Shown here: one piece after another, positions 11,759 through 20,323 of the stretch
Position numbering within the stretch: the first letter of the stretch is position 1
Layout of the letters: each line of letters opens with the position of its first letter
Origin: Chrysogorgia sp. JL179-B06
Taxonomy: Eukaryota; Cnidaria; Anthozoa; Scleralcyonacea; Chrysogorgiidae
Direction of reading: 5' to 3'
NCBI GenBank assembly: GCA_035772405.1
Contig: JAYKKM010000437.1
Span: 10,020,001 to 10,084,000 of the forward strand
DNA: 64,000 nucleotides
Notes under the pieces: generated by a model
What the model was told of the DNA's origin: nothing
What the model saw: the letters and a program-made list of their open reading frames with translations, nothing else
Databases searched by the model: none
Translations under genes and position numbers: made by a program

Positions 11759-12345
11759 AGTAGTCATATATATATATATATATATATCAATGTGTTTGGG
11801 ATTGGAACTGAGCTCTAAGCCAATCAGAATCAAGAATGATTTGAATGGACCAATCAGAGCACAGTTCCAATCCGTATTTCCAGGGGGGTGTCGTATTTTT
11901 AAGGTGTGGTCACCCTGTAAAGAACGACCAACCATCAAATCAGGGGGGATATGCACCTGGTCGTATACAAGAGGTTTTTTGTGAATTTTGTATATATTTA
12001 TCTCATGAAATCTGGTGTTGTAGTACGACCAGTTTTTGATTATCCTTGAGTTTGACGACCAGAGAGAGAGAGGAAGGTCAATCAAGGTGAGCGTAGTCAA
12101 TTTCATGAGATAGATATGTTAAAATTCAAAAAAAAACTTTATAAACGACCATCATACCTCACCCAATGTGATTTATACTTACCCTCCAAAAAAAACGTCC
12201 ATATTATTTTTATTGGAAGAGTTGTACGATGTTGAAATAAAAATAATCAAATTTTGGGTTTATAGAATTAATCATAGAAATTTCCGCCATGGAGCTCTTA
12301 CCTCGACGCCATCTTATGGCCGAATGACTATATTCTTTAGTTACG
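11759..12345 (+). repeat. Left terminal inverted repeat of the viral element
   Basis: The outer ~215 bp (to about 11974) are identical to the right end in reverse complement. From about 11975 to 12345 homology persists but is diverged, with indels; shared landmarks include a tract with GACCAG, AAGGTCAATCAAGGTGA, ATCATACCTCACCC and GAGCTCTTACCTCGACGCCA. It starts with a (TA)n tract. ORFs inside it are mirrored at the other end and are probably not genes. Confidence 0.9.
11818..11860 (+). promoter_or_regulatory. Paired CCAATCAG (NF-Y type) sites in the terminal repeat
   Basis: Two CCAATCAG boxes (near 11819 and 11850) lie about 31 bp apart within the terminal repeat, and the same pair is mirrored in the right end (about 45157-45200). 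CCAATCAG is the canonical NF-Y CCAAT-box core, and about three helical turns is a spacing often seen in NF-Y promoters. Similar boxes recur at about 35402, 41024, 41068 and 43033. Function is inferred. Confidence 0.5.
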
Positions 12346-12547
12346 GTATTTTAAAAAAAAATGATAAAATTTGTAGAGGGTTCCAAAAATTATTTGGTGT
12401 TTTTCAAATAGATTTATTTTTAAAAAAAATAAAATGTACTTTAACACAATAAAATAACTTTTTTTGAAAAAACAAATCTTTTTATTGTTTTTATTTAATC
12501 TAAATACATTTCTTTATTAATAGAAGTAAGTATGGAATCATCAGTTA

Positions 12548-12994
12548 TCATATTGTTGTTAGATATTTATGCGGATAAAGAATTCCCTCATCTACCACTT
12601 CTAAATATAATTTATACCTGGATAGCTTACCCGATGGAAAATATATACAGTGTCGTAAAATATATTTTTGATTTGGAAAATTCTGTCGAAGACTATTAAT
12701 ATCACAACGGGTATATACTTTTTTTTTAATATTGTTTCTATTAAATACTTTTTCCTCCTTTACTTCGTCATCATCACTACACCAAAATGTTTTCAAACTA
12801 TCATCACTATCAGAATCATCCTGAATAGGTTTTGGGGGTCTGAAGTCCTCGAAATTAAATTCTTTCGACGTATCCCGTACACGTACACCGTACGCGTATC
12901 CTTCTCCTTTATCGTTGTAATCCCATATGAGAGGGGAACCATTCAGGGGTATGGGTTCTCCAGCTTCATTCGTTATTTCTTCTTTCGTAGCCAT
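12548..12994 (-). CDS. Accessory protein, possible divergent member of the C-x-P family
   Basis: 148 residues. The N-terminal half is acidic (DDSDSDDS, CSDDDE); the C-terminal half carries a segment beginning near SLRQNFPNQKYILRHC and ending in RYKLYLEVVDEG. That pattern of hydrophobic strands around a Cys parallels the minus-strand family at 13641, 15123, 15554 and 17199. A TATA-like TTATAC lies about 50 bp upstream of the ATG. It is the first gene inside the left terminal repeat. Function unknown; family membership is tentative. Confidence 0.6.
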   Translation of the reverse strand: MATKEEITNEAGEPIPLNGSPLIWDYNDKGEGYAYGVRVRDTSKEFNFEDFRPPKPIQDDSDSDDSLKTFWCSDDDEVKEEKVFNRNNIKKKVYTRCDINSLRQNFPNQKYILRHCIYFPSGKLSRYKLYLEVVDEGILYPHKYLTTI

Positions 12995-13159
12995 TTTTTC
13001 TTAAACTAAGTTTGTAGAGGGACAATGTTTTACGTATAAATGAAAAAGAAAAGTTTCAGCTTATTTATATGAAAGTTTTTTGAGAAAATTTTTTTTCATT
13101 TCTAAAAAACCTGGGTATAAAAAAACGATATCATAAAATGGTCAGTTATTTTGTTGAAG

Positions 13160-13594
13160 ATGGGGTATATACCCTTGCGAAAGATTTGGTCATTTCAAAT
13201 GCGTAATCAAGAAAAGGCTGAAAAAATGATAGAGGCAGCGAAATTAATTCACACTCCACAGAATTGTCTTAAATTAAATGAAATATCGTTTTTTGAATGT
13301 AGTCGTGAAATTGTAAAAGATAAAGAATTGGGATTTCTTCAAGGGGTTGTTTATCTCAAAGAAGCAAGAGTTGATATTTTTGATTGGCTTCCATATGGGG
13401 GAGAAATCATTCGTTCTTATGCTGATGATTTCTACCATTTTAAAGGTAGACTATATGATCCGTCCACGTTATATCGATATGGAAAACGTCAGGGTAAAAT
13501 GGGGAAATTATGGGATAGAGAAAGAATCTATAAATTAGCTGATTATAAGTACCAGCATCGACAAAAACAAAAAAGAAAAAAACTTTTAGAGTAA
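13160..13594 (+). CDS. Accessory protein of unknown function
   Basis: About 144 residues from the ATG at 13160. A TATA box (GGTATAAAAA) lies at about 13114. A 21-codon upstream ORF from the ATG at 13138 runs into this region in another frame, so a frameshift near 13200 could have separated a different N-terminus; the ATG at 13199 is another possible start. The protein has a helical KAEKMIEAAKL segment, a WLPYGGEIIRSYADDFYHF segment and a very basic C-terminus (RQKQKRKK). No recognised domain. It converges on the gene at 13641, with AATAAA-type signals between them. Confidence 0.55.
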   Translation: MGYIPLRKIWSFQMRNQEKAEKMIEAAKLIHTPQNCLKLNEISFFECSREIVKDKELGFLQGVVYLKEARVDIFDWLPYGGEIIRSYADDFYHFKGRLYDPSTLYRYGKRQGKMGKLWDRERIYKLADYKYQHRQKQKRKKLLE

Positions 13595-13640
13595 AGAAAG
13601 AAATTCATGTATAAAAAATAACATGTTTTATTAAATAAAT
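13595..13640. terminator. Shared bidirectional polyadenylation region
   Basis: The 46 bp between two convergent genes contain ATAAAAAATAA and TTTATTAAATAAA, giving an AATAAA-type hexamer on each strand. Confidence 0.45.
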
Positions 13641-13997
13641 TTATACAAGAGAAGGAATTATTATGTCTTTGTCAGTTTTTATAAACTTAACATTTTTATG
13701 TAAAAGATGAGGAATATCTTCCTCTGATAATATTTTTAGTGTTTTTCCAGATTCTCCATGATTGATAACTTTCAGGGTTACTTCATACGGATGTTGTTCC
13801 ACACCATTTTTTTTTATTACAGAACATTGTTTTGTTTCAATTATTGTAACAGGTTTGCAATCCTCTACAAAATATATATATTCAGGATATTCTTTAAGAA
13901 GAGATTCACATGATAAATAGCACTGAACAGTATCTTTGGAGCAGTCAAAAAAAGTTATACTTTTCCTACATATACTAACATAACGTAATACGGACAT
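13641..13997 (-). CDS. C-x-P family accessory protein (paralog 1)
   Basis: 118 residues starting at the second Met (13997). The frame is open from 14033, but the TATATAA elements at about 14040-14055 sit about 45-55 bp before 13997 and too close to 14033; the other family members have 115-142 residues. Family core: LLKEYPEYIYFVEDCKP, then after a variable Cys-containing loop YEVTLKVINHG and a C-terminal LLHKNVKFI strand. Homologous blocks occur at 15123 and 15554 and, more weakly, at 17199 and 12548. Function unknown; probably a small cytosolic beta-rich domain. Confidence 0.65.
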   Translation of the reverse strand: MSVLRYVSICRKSITFFDCSKDTVQCYLSCESLLKEYPEYIYFVEDCKPVTIIETKQCSVIKKNGVEQHPYEVTLKVINHGESGKTLKILSEEDIPHLLHKNVKFIKTDKDIIIPSLV

Positions 13998-14164
13998 TGT
14001 TTCAGTAATGATAAAGTTTTTTAGTTTAAACATCTTATATAATATTATATATGTGTCTCAGAAAAAGATATTAAATAAAAATCAAAAAACAGAACAGTAT
14101 AAATAGACGGTTTTTCTTTTTTTTTATATTGCATTGCTTGTCGTACTTCAGTTAACATAAAAAA

Positions 14165-14314
14165 ATGAAGTGTAGGAGTAGGAGATGTATAAGAAAAGCG
14201 AAAATAAAAAAACGAATACGAAAACGACGACGTTCTAAAAAAATTCAAAAAGGAGGATGGAAAAAAGATCATCCGAATTATAATCATAAGTTTTATGAAT
14301 TTTGGAAATGGTAG
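14165..14314 (+). CDS. Small basic QKGG protein (possible core/DNA-packaging peptide)
   Basis: 49 residues: an Arg/Lys-rich N-terminal half (including RIRKRRRSKK) followed by IQKGGW and an aromatic tail. The same RKxQKGG signature occurs in the ORFs at 23047 and 26569. Strongly basic mini-proteins with a protease-like cleavage motif resemble adenovirus core peptides (pX/mu type). A TATAAATAG element lies about 68 bp upstream. Too short for domain recognition; the call rests on composition and the shared motif. Confidence 0.5.
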   Translation: MKCRSRRCIRKAKIKKRIRKRRRSKKIQKGGWKKDHPNYNHKFYEFWKW

Positions 14315-14340
14315 ACGATGTATTTTTAAAAAAAATTTTA

Positions 14341-14544
14341 TTAATCCAAATAAGTTTTTTTCCATCTTTGTATTCTATCATCACATTCACATAGATCAAC
14401 TATTCTACTATAGATAAGTCGTGAGTAATTCTGTTTACAAGGATAACAATAATGATGGTTTACAAAGCATTCTTTACATCTGTAATGCATGAAAAAATGA
14501 TAGAAGGAATTCACTTCACAACAACAGAAACTGCAATAGACCAT
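14341..14544 (-). CDS. Small Cys/His-rich protein, probable zinc ribbon
   Basis: 67 residues with CSFCC near the N-terminus, then CKECF...HHYCYPCK and LCECDD: at least four closely spaced Cys pairs, suggesting one or two zinc sites. A TATAAAAT box lies about 40 bp before the ATG, matching the other accessory genes. Small zinc proteins often act as adaptors or transcription modulators, but nothing specific can be said here. Confidence 0.55.
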   Translation of the reverse strand: MVYCSFCCCEVNSFYHFFMHYRCKECFVNHHYCYPCKQNYSRLIYSRIVDLCECDDRIQRWKKTYLD

Positions 14545-14664
14545 CTTGACAATATTTTTTTGAACGTTTTGTGAAAATTTTATAGTTTGACAACCTACTT
14601 TTATAGATTTTTTGCAAAACTATATAAACAGGGTATCAAATATATTTTTCTATTATTTTCCAAC

Positions 14665-15033
14665 ATGTGGTTGCGATCAATGATTGATTTTGGACAATGT
14701 GAATCTCATGCTTATCTTACATTTTATTATCAAACTCAACCCATACAATTAGTAAATTATGAACCTGTGGAACCCTCGTGTTTAAGATATGGATATTATT
14801 TATATCTGAAAGATTGGCAAGGACCTCGATATTTCAAATTGTTGATAGCAGACGCGTTTGGAGCTCCGGAGGAGAATTTACAGAACCTCTTATTATCATT
14901 GAAGGGAAAATATATAAATATTAATAATGATAATGTAAAATTAGCAAAAACTCAAACACCTATATTAAATATTAAACCCTACAATTTCATTGACCATAGG
15001 GGTAGAGGGAAACAAATATTTCATTCGTTGTAA
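14665..15033 (+). CDS. Accessory protein, beta-rich family 2
   Basis: 122 residues from the ATG at 14665, chosen because TATATAAA at 14621 lies 44 bp upstream; the frame is open further upstream only with a TTG. Core pattern: QLVNYEPVEPS...GYYLYLKD...RYFKLLIADAFGA. The phrases LVNY and Y-x-(L/V)-D followed by a hydrophobic strand recur in the broken gene at 16566-17159. Function unknown. It is interleaved with minus-strand C-x-P genes. Confidence 0.6.
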   Translation: MWLRSMIDFGQCESHAYLTFYYQTQPIQLVNYEPVEPSCLRYGYYLYLKDWQGPRYFKLLIADAFGAPEENLQNLLLSLKGKYININNDNVKLAKTQTPILNIKPYNFIDHRGRGKQIFHSL

Positions 15034-15122
15034 TGTTTTTAAAATAAAAAAACCTTGAAAGTTAGAAACAGAATATCGAGTTTTTATTTTTGTGTAAAAT
15101 TTTACAAGAAAAATAAATATGT

Positions 15123-15470
15123 TTACAAATTAATTTGTTGTGGAATTATTGAGTTACCATTTATTAGTTTAATTGTTTTATACAAGAGATGATCACTTTT
15201 AGTCTCAAGAATTGTTTTTAGGGTTATTCCCTTCTCTTCAAGTAATCCCTGTTTAATAATTTTCAGAGTTAGTTCGTAGACTTGAGGTGGAGAACAAAAT
15301 TGGGGATTACATTCTTTACATAGTATAGCAGGTTTACAATCCTCTACCAAATATGTATCGTTAGGAAAATGTTTTTGAAGAAAATGACATGAATAATAAC
15401 GAGGAGTATAGTCATAATATGCTACACCCCTATAATTGACACAGGTCACGAGATCTTGTTCTTGATTCAT
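15123..15470 (-). CDS. C-x-P family accessory protein (paralog 2)
   Basis: 115 residues. Core: FLQKHFPNDTYLVEDCKP, a Cys-rich loop (LCKECNPQFC), VYELTLKIIKQG, then LLYKTIKLINGNSIIP. It aligns block for block with the gene at 13641, including VEDCKP and the C-terminal IIP. TATATATAAG lies about 45 bp upstream of the ATG. Probably arose by local duplication. No known family recognised. Confidence 0.68.
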   Translation of the reverse strand: MNQEQDLVTCVNYRGVAYYDYTPRYYSCHFLQKHFPNDTYLVEDCKPAILCKECNPQFCSPPQVYELTLKIIKQGLLEEKGITLKTILETKSDHLLYKTIKLINGNSIIPQQINL

Positions 15471-15553
15471 TTTGTTATCAATATGATTAAATCAAATATG
15501 TAATCTTATATATATAATAAATAAAAAACACGAATTTTTTTTAAAAAAAGTTT

Positions 15554-15982
15554 TTATTGAGTATATGCTACAGCTTTCATGAAATTATTAGAATCTATTA
15601 TTAGTGTAATTTCTTTTTGTAAAAGATCAGAAGCATCATAGTCAACAATTGTTGTTATGTTTTCACCCAGACATGAACAATTCCATTCATCATTTTCATA
15701 TTCATGTTTCTTTTTAACGGCCAGAGCTAAGTAATATGTTTGAGGCGTTGAGGGTATATCTTCATAGGGTATATCTTCAATACATTCGCATAATACCGTA
15801 GGTTGACATTTCTTTACAACATAGGTAAAGTGGTGTAATTCTTTTGCTAGAAAACGACTTGGATAATAGTTACTTTCATCTTCAATTTTGTAGGGGTTAA
15901 AGTCATCAGCAATTATTCTTTGATAACTTCTACCGGTATGTTCATCACAGTCACGATACTGTACATGTGAATTCGACATCAT
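15554..15982 (-). CDS. C-x-P family accessory protein (paralog 3)
   Basis: 142 residues. Core: FLAKELHHFTYVVKKCQP, LCECIEDIPYEDIP loop, TYYLALAVKKKH, and a C-terminal LLQKEITLII strand. It is clearly the third copy of the family in tandem with 15123. TATATATAA lies about 43 bp before the start; the start could be either of two adjacent Met codons. The loop between the Cys and the second strand is the most variable part in all copies. Confidence 0.66.
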   Translation of the reverse strand: MMSNSHVQYRDCDEHTGRSYQRIIADDFNPYKIEDESNYYPSRFLAKELHHFTYVVKKCQPTVLCECIEDIPYEDIPSTPQTYYLALAVKKKHEYENDEWNCSCLGENITTIVDYDASDLLQKEITLIIDSNNFMKAVAYTQ

Positions 15983-16143
15983 TCACAAATAACGTGCCAC
16001 ATGGGGTTAACGCGTTTATATATAATTTTTTATAAAAAAAAGTATAAAAATGAAAATTAAAAAAGACAGATATTCTAAAATAAAAAAGAAAATTTAGTAG
16101 GATATAAATAAAAATGTAATAAAATGGTTTTTACAAAAATATC

Positions 16144-16350
16144 ATGGAAACCGTAGATCAACGATATAATAGATTATTCTCTTCAAAATATCCCTGTGGA
16201 CAATGTCTTAACGGAAACATGTGTGGGGAAGTGTGTGCGAATTATATGCCGCGGAAAGATCCAAAACAAAACAAACGTTGTTGTAGATTAAAGAGATGGT
16301 TGTTAAAGAAGATATGGTGTTAAAAGATTTAAAGAAGAAAATCCCATAAA
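16144..16350 (+). CDS. Small Cys-rich CGxC protein (copy 1)
   Basis: 68 residues. The N-terminal YNRLFSSKYPCGQCLNGNMC is paired with a similar segment in the next gene (FERLYYNKHPCGRCINKHPC); C-terminal half basic with a CC pair. CxxC spacing suggests metal binding. Neighbouring duplicates in the same orientation imply tandem duplication. Function unknown. Confidence 0.5.
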
Positions 16351-16408
16351 AAAAAGAAACAGTATAAATAAGAGTAAAAAAAATAATTGTTTATATATTT
16401 GTTAGACA

Positions 16409-16564
16409 ATGGAACGTAAAGAAACAGCAGATGAACGATTTGAAAGATTATATTATAACAAACATCCATGTGGAAGATGTATTAACAAACACCCGTGCCC
16501 GATACATCCCGATGAATTAAAACTTTCAAGACTAAACAGACATTCAATATTTATTACATGCTGA
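16409..16564 (+). CDS. Small Cys-rich CGxC protein (copy 2)
   Basis: 51 residues, paralogous to 16144 over its first half (HPCGRC and HPCP). It ends at a TGA at 16562. The frame starting one base later stays open into the following 16566 frame without its own ATG, so this gene may once have been fused to, or frameshifted from, the downstream reading frame. A TATATATTT stretch lies about 20-30 bp before the ATG. Confidence 0.45.
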   Translation: MERKETADERFERLYYNKHPCGRCINKHPCPIHPDELKLSRLNRHSIFITC

Positions 16565-16565
16565 A

Positions 16566-17159
16566 TTGTTTGAGATAGAAAAAACACGCGATTCAACGTT
16601 TTATTTTTTGGAATGGAGAGAGCATCCCTATCAGTTTAGATGTGCTGATTATGATTATAAATATTTTAACATTTATGTGGAAGATAAAAATGAACAATCT
16701 ATATTTCGGAAACGATATGGTGGAAAAAGATATTATAGATTTTTAATAACCGGTTTTAGCGGGACTATGTCATTTTATGATCAGTTAGTGGGAAAACATG
16801 TAGCATTTATTGATAGAGAACCGAGATTACCCACGTTAATTTCGACTCTTGATTGTTTTGAGATAAATAATATCCCATGTTATTCAAAAACGTTTTTGTA
16901 GGGTACATGTAAGGATTCAAGATTTAGATTAGTAAATTATCATTTTCGTGAAAATTTTGATGGTCAAGAGCTTTATTTAGTTCTTATGAAAGATGAAAAT
17001 ATATTATCTGTACTTAATGTGATTTATGGTAGCAGTAATGGAAATTATATTGTAACATTAATAAATAAAATACATTTTGATAAATCTATGTTGCAACAAC
17101 ATGTATATTTAGATTGTTGTGGGGAATTATGTAATAATTTTAATGAATTAAATATTTGA
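16566..17159 (+). pseudogene. Family 2 accessory gene with internal stop
   Basis: The frame lacks an ATG near its start and is interrupted by a TAG at 16899-16901, after which the same frame stays open to 17159. The two halves look like two copies of one domain: YFNIYVEDKNEQ...RYYRFLITGFSG, and RLVNYHF...ELYLVLMKDEN...NYIVTLI. Both resemble the single-domain gene at 14665. Either a nonsense mutation and a 5' frameshift have killed it, or the reads contain errors. Confidence 0.5.
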
Positions 17160-17198
17160 AATAAAACAGTTCAATAAATCGAGAAAAGCGTTTTTTAT

Positions 17199-17452
17199 TT
17201 AAAAAAAAGAATTTATATACACTTCTTGATCTATGAAATTATGTATACCACAATCTCCTGCCACATGTGTTGTTATATATTGTTTATAATTAAGCTTTTT
17301 ATTTTTTACATACTCCATAACTTCCAAATTTATATATAATCGGTTCATAGGAAGCATGGGTTTAGGATTTGTTCACATTTACGTACAATAAATGTTTGAT
17401 TTCGACAATTTTCTTTAAGATAGTGAAGATCATACTGTTTGGGTTTTGACAT
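17199..17452 (-). pseudogene. C-x-P family remnant (paralog 4)
   Basis: From the ATG at 17452 the frame gives YLKENCRNQTFIVRKCEQ and then stops after about 35 codons; the family pattern continues in another frame (INLEVMEY) to a stop at 17199. A single indel near 17345-17370 explains the break. The order of blocks is that of 13641, 15123 and 15554. Confidence 0.5.
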
Positions 17453-17591
17453 ATTGCTTGCATGAGATTCAACTGAAGAATGAACCAGAAAACACAATGG
17501 TTTTTATTTTATTTAGATTAATGTTTATTTAGCTTATTGAATTTGATAAAAGCTATATAAAGAGTAAAAAATCTTTCAAAATCACAGCAAT

Positions 17592-18554
17592 ATGATTGAA
17601 ACAATTTTAAGAGTTGTTCTTTATTTTCAATATTTTAACCAAGAAGAAATTGGATATTTATTTTGGTTATGTGGATTATTTGATTATTATCGTGGAAAAT
17701 ATATCACATGTCCCAGGATGAAATGTGAAAACATTCACCCAGGTGAAGAAAGCTATATAGTCAATATGAAAAAAATCAAGGGAAACCGTGGAATGGAATC
17801 CTATTTTATTCTAAAAGATCGTTTCTCTTATTTGATCCCGAATTTACAAGCAAGTCAAAGAAAATATTCCTTGAAGAGATCATGGCTTGAACAACGTACT
17901 ATACTAGTTGAATCAGACACGTTATGCTGTAGTTTTTTTTCATTCCCCGATTGTTTTAAAGAATTATTTGTTGTATTACCCCTTGAAATCGACGACTCAG
18001 ATTTATTTCAATGTTTAAAAACCAATGATAAGTATCATTATACATATTTTGTACAAACTCTAACCTTTGAAAGAAAATACTTATCTTATACCCTGGGTTT
18101 TGGAAAAGAAAGTTTAGTAAGCAAATTTAAGTACATACAAAGCCAGAAAGGTGATTTTGCTCTTTTTTTAAATATTTATTTGTTAATGGTAGCACCTAGT
18201 ATTTTCAATTCTTATGCTTATTGTAGTTCAATTAAAAATCTTATCATGTTCACTTCATGTTTTATATTTTATTGTCGTGAACATAACCCTATAGGAAGTT
18301 TATTCAATAGACAAAAAAAAGGTCTTTCTGAACAAAATATTAGATATGTTTTTTGGGATTTTATACATTATATAAAAAAGGGTAAAGTATCCCTTGATAA
18401 ATGTCGGCATAAAAATTGTAAGAGTCAAAGTTATTTTTTTGAGTTTGATCCTTTGAAATTAAGTATTTTAAACAAAAGTAATTATGTTTTAAATGAAAAT
18501 CACACCCAAGTTAATCATTCTGTGGTTGTTAAGCGAGATTATGGGGGATTATAG
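17592..18554 (+). CDS. Accessory protein, large duplicated family (copy 1)
   Basis: 320 residues. TATATAAAG lies 38 bp before the ATG. It shares a full-length architecture with the right-arm gene at 35760: an N-terminal TILRVV-YFQYF...IGYLFWLCGLFDYY...C block, SQRKY in the middle, CFIFYCREHNPI near the C-terminus and KNCKSQSYFFEF at the end (right-arm equivalents TILKIVYYIQHF, SQRKY, CFIFFCENHNPI, KNCKNYSYWF). The conserved Cys/His residues may bind metal. No known family is recognised. The presence of one copy in each arm suggests an old duplication. Confidence 0.65.
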   Translation: MIETILRVVLYFQYFNQEEIGYLFWLCGLFDYYRGKYITCPRMKCENIHPGEESYIVNMKKIKGNRGMESYFILKDRFSYLIPNLQASQRKYSLKRSWLEQRTILVESDTLCCSFFSFPDCFKELFVVLPLEIDDSDLFQCLKTNDKYHYTYFVQTLTFERKYLSYTLGFGKESLVSKFKYIQSQKGDFALFLNIYLLMVAPSIFNSYAYCSSIKNLIMFTSCFIFYCREHNPIGSLFNRQKKGLSEQNIRYVFWDFIHYIKKGKVSLDKCRHKNCKSQSYFFEFDPLKLSILNKSNYVLNENHTQVNHSVVVKRDYGGL

Positions 18555-18767
18555 GTGAATTTAAGTGTAAAGAGAAAATATTTGCAAATGTAATAATGCT
18601 TGAGGAAGATGTAATAGAATTATTTTATATGATAAAAAAGTATATAAAAACAACATTGAATTATGATTTTAGCGGCATACAATCCTATGTATGAAATGAC
18701 TGAATCGAATGTTAATTGGGATAATTTTTTATAAAAGTATTAGTGAACAAACGTGTATGTAGAAAAA
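18555..18767. promoter_or_regulatory. Leader and promoter region of the Fic gene
   Basis: No convincing gene; two mini-ORFs of 32 and 23 codons (from 18597 and 18662) are present. TTTTTTATAAAAG at about 18727-18738 is a TATA box about 35-40 bp before the Fic ATG at 18768. Confidence 0.4.
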
Positions 18768-19328
18768 ATGGAATTAAAAGATTGTATAAAATTTAAAGTG
18801 TTTGCGTATGATGTTATACGAATGGAAGAAGACGAAGAAAACGAAAAAGAATTTTGGATGAGATGTGGGAGATTTTGTTTTGCCCTTCGAAAATTTTATA
18901 TGGAAAAAAATGAAAAATGGAAAATAAGTGAATGTTGTAAAACTATTCATGAAATATCTATGGCCCATTTAACGAATGCTGGACATTACAGTCAAAACAA
19001 AAGATTTGTTGGATTTCATGAGGGGGTTGATCCTTTATATATTCAACAATATATGGAACATTTAGATGAATTTTTCGTAAAAAACTATCAAAGAAAAAAT
19101 ATATCAGTTTTGATTTATTTTATTTTTGAAACCATTCATCCTTTTTCCGATGGAAATGGAAGAATAGGGAAAGCACTTGTCGCATTTCTGGAAAATAAAA
19201 TAGAATGTAAAATAAAAACACAAAAACAACATAGAAAGTTATGTAAAATTTTAGGAGTTATGCAACGCAAACACTATAGTTTATTCGATATCAAATGTTG
19301 TAATCAATTATACATGTTATTAGTGTAA
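18768..19328 (+). CDS. Fic/DOC-domain protein (probable AMPylase-type enzyme)
   Basis: 186 residues from the ATG at 18768 (an upstream in-frame GTG is ignored). Residues 124-135 read HPFSDGNGRIGK, the Fic signature HPFxxGNGRxxR with the last Arg replaced by Lys. His124 would be the catalytic base, Asp128 the metal ligand and Gly129-Arg132 the anion hole. Upstream, AGHYSQNKRFVGFH (71-84) fits the beta-hairpin flap. No clear (S/T)xxxE(G/N) autoinhibitory helix is seen. Fic enzymes transfer AMP or other phosphate-containing groups onto target hydroxyls. In the viral context a role in modifying host signalling is plausible but inferred. Confidence 0.82.
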   Translation: MELKDCIKFKVFAYDVIRMEEDEENEKEFWMRCGRFCFALRKFYMEKNEKWKISECCKTIHEISMAHLTNAGHYSQNKRFVGFHEGVDPLYIQQYMEHLDEFFVKNYQRKNISVLIYFIFETIHPFSDGNGRIGKALVAFLENKIECKIKTQKQHRKLCKILGVMQRKHYSLFDIKCCNQLYMLLV

Positions 19329-19427
19329 TAAAATTTTTTTGATGGAAATTTTTTTTAATTGTGAGGAGGGTATAAAATAAACTGTCCCTACAGTGATTCA
19401 TCATTTACCCTTGGAACAGATTCAGAG

Positions 19428-20321
19428 ATGGTGGAACTTTATGCGAGACAACAATATGATCATTTTTATAAAATGCAATCGTATACAGATTTGTCTGCAA
19501 AAATAATTGCACAAAAAAAAATCAACGGTAATGCTATTCTCGCAAAAGTATATCCGACAAATAAAAGATGTGACAAGTACACATACAATAGCGCTGTTGA
19601 AGTGAAAAATGATCATATTCCTTCATTGTTGAATGTTCTTAATAAGATTAGCATTCAAAAGAAATTGGTGCAGATATTTTTTGAAGTGGTAAGATTTGAA
19701 AATTGGAAAAAGCAAACATGCCGTTTGGTTGTTCGTACAGATGCGTGGGGTGGTTTGGAAATTTGTTATCAACATCAAGATAATGAATTAGCCGATGCAA
19801 TGGATTTTGACGATGATCCAACACCGACAACCAGCAACAACAACAACAACAACGCAACGTCAAGTGAAATCGTATGGTCTGATGATTGGGGTAGTTTTCA
19901 TATAAAAAAGAAAGATTCCTTGGATGAATATATTATTGCCCTAAGAAAGTATAATCATGCAACAGGTCATAAATCCCAACCTACACCCGTCAAAAAACGA
20001 GTATTGAAGAAAAAGAAACCCACACTCAATTTTGACGACGACGTCGACGATGACGACGACGAAAAGATTAAGAAAATAAAAGTAGAAAGTGATGATGATG
20101 AGGTTTGTCACCGTTTAAGTCCATCAGTAATTTCAGAAATTTTTTATTATCGTTTTAGGCATTGTAAAAATATACAAGATACATTATGTTTGTATGGTAA
20201 TACTATAAATAAAGAGTTAGCATGTAAAAATATAGAAGTTGATTTTATGGGAATATTACGTGACAAAGAACTCGTTGATGAACTTGAAGAATATTATATT
20301 AATTTTATTTCTTTATTATAG
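19428..20321 (+). CDS. Acidic/charged protein of unknown function, upstream of integrase
   Basis: 297 residues. TATAAAATAA at 19371 lies about 57 bp before the ATG. The N-terminal third is basic and ordered-looking (KLVQIFFEVVRFENW, CRLVVRTDAWGG). A low-complexity middle has an Asn run, WSDDWGSF and DDDVDDDDDEK flanked by Lys clusters that could be a nuclear localisation signal. The C-terminal 80 residues look helical. The stop is two bases before the integrase ATG, so the two may share a transcript. No recognised family. Confidence 0.6.
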   Translation: MVELYARQQYDHFYKMQSYTDLSAKIIAQKKINGNAILAKVYPTNKRCDKYTYNSAVEVKNDHIPSLLNVLNKISIQKKLVQIFFEVVRFENWKKQTCRLVVRTDAWGGLEICYQHQDNELADAMDFDDDPTPTTSNNNNNNATSSEIVWSDDWGSFHIKKKDSLDEYIIALRKYNHATGHKSQPTPVKKRVLKKKKPTLNFDDDVDDDDDEKIKKIKVESDDDEVCHRLSPSVISEIFYYRFRHCKNIQDTLCLYGNTINKELACKNIEVDFMGILRDKELVDELEEYYINFISLL

Positions 20322-20323
20322 AA

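Noticed and set aside
11790..12039. ORFs of about 64 codons inside the terminal repeat, mirrored at 44925-45228
   Set aside because: Their presence in both ends reflects repeat identity; no homology, no promoter, and composition is unremarkable.
12168..12452. 94-codon plus-strand ORF near the left end
   Set aside because: Starts inside the inner terminal repeat and has no counterpart on the other end; nothing recognisable.
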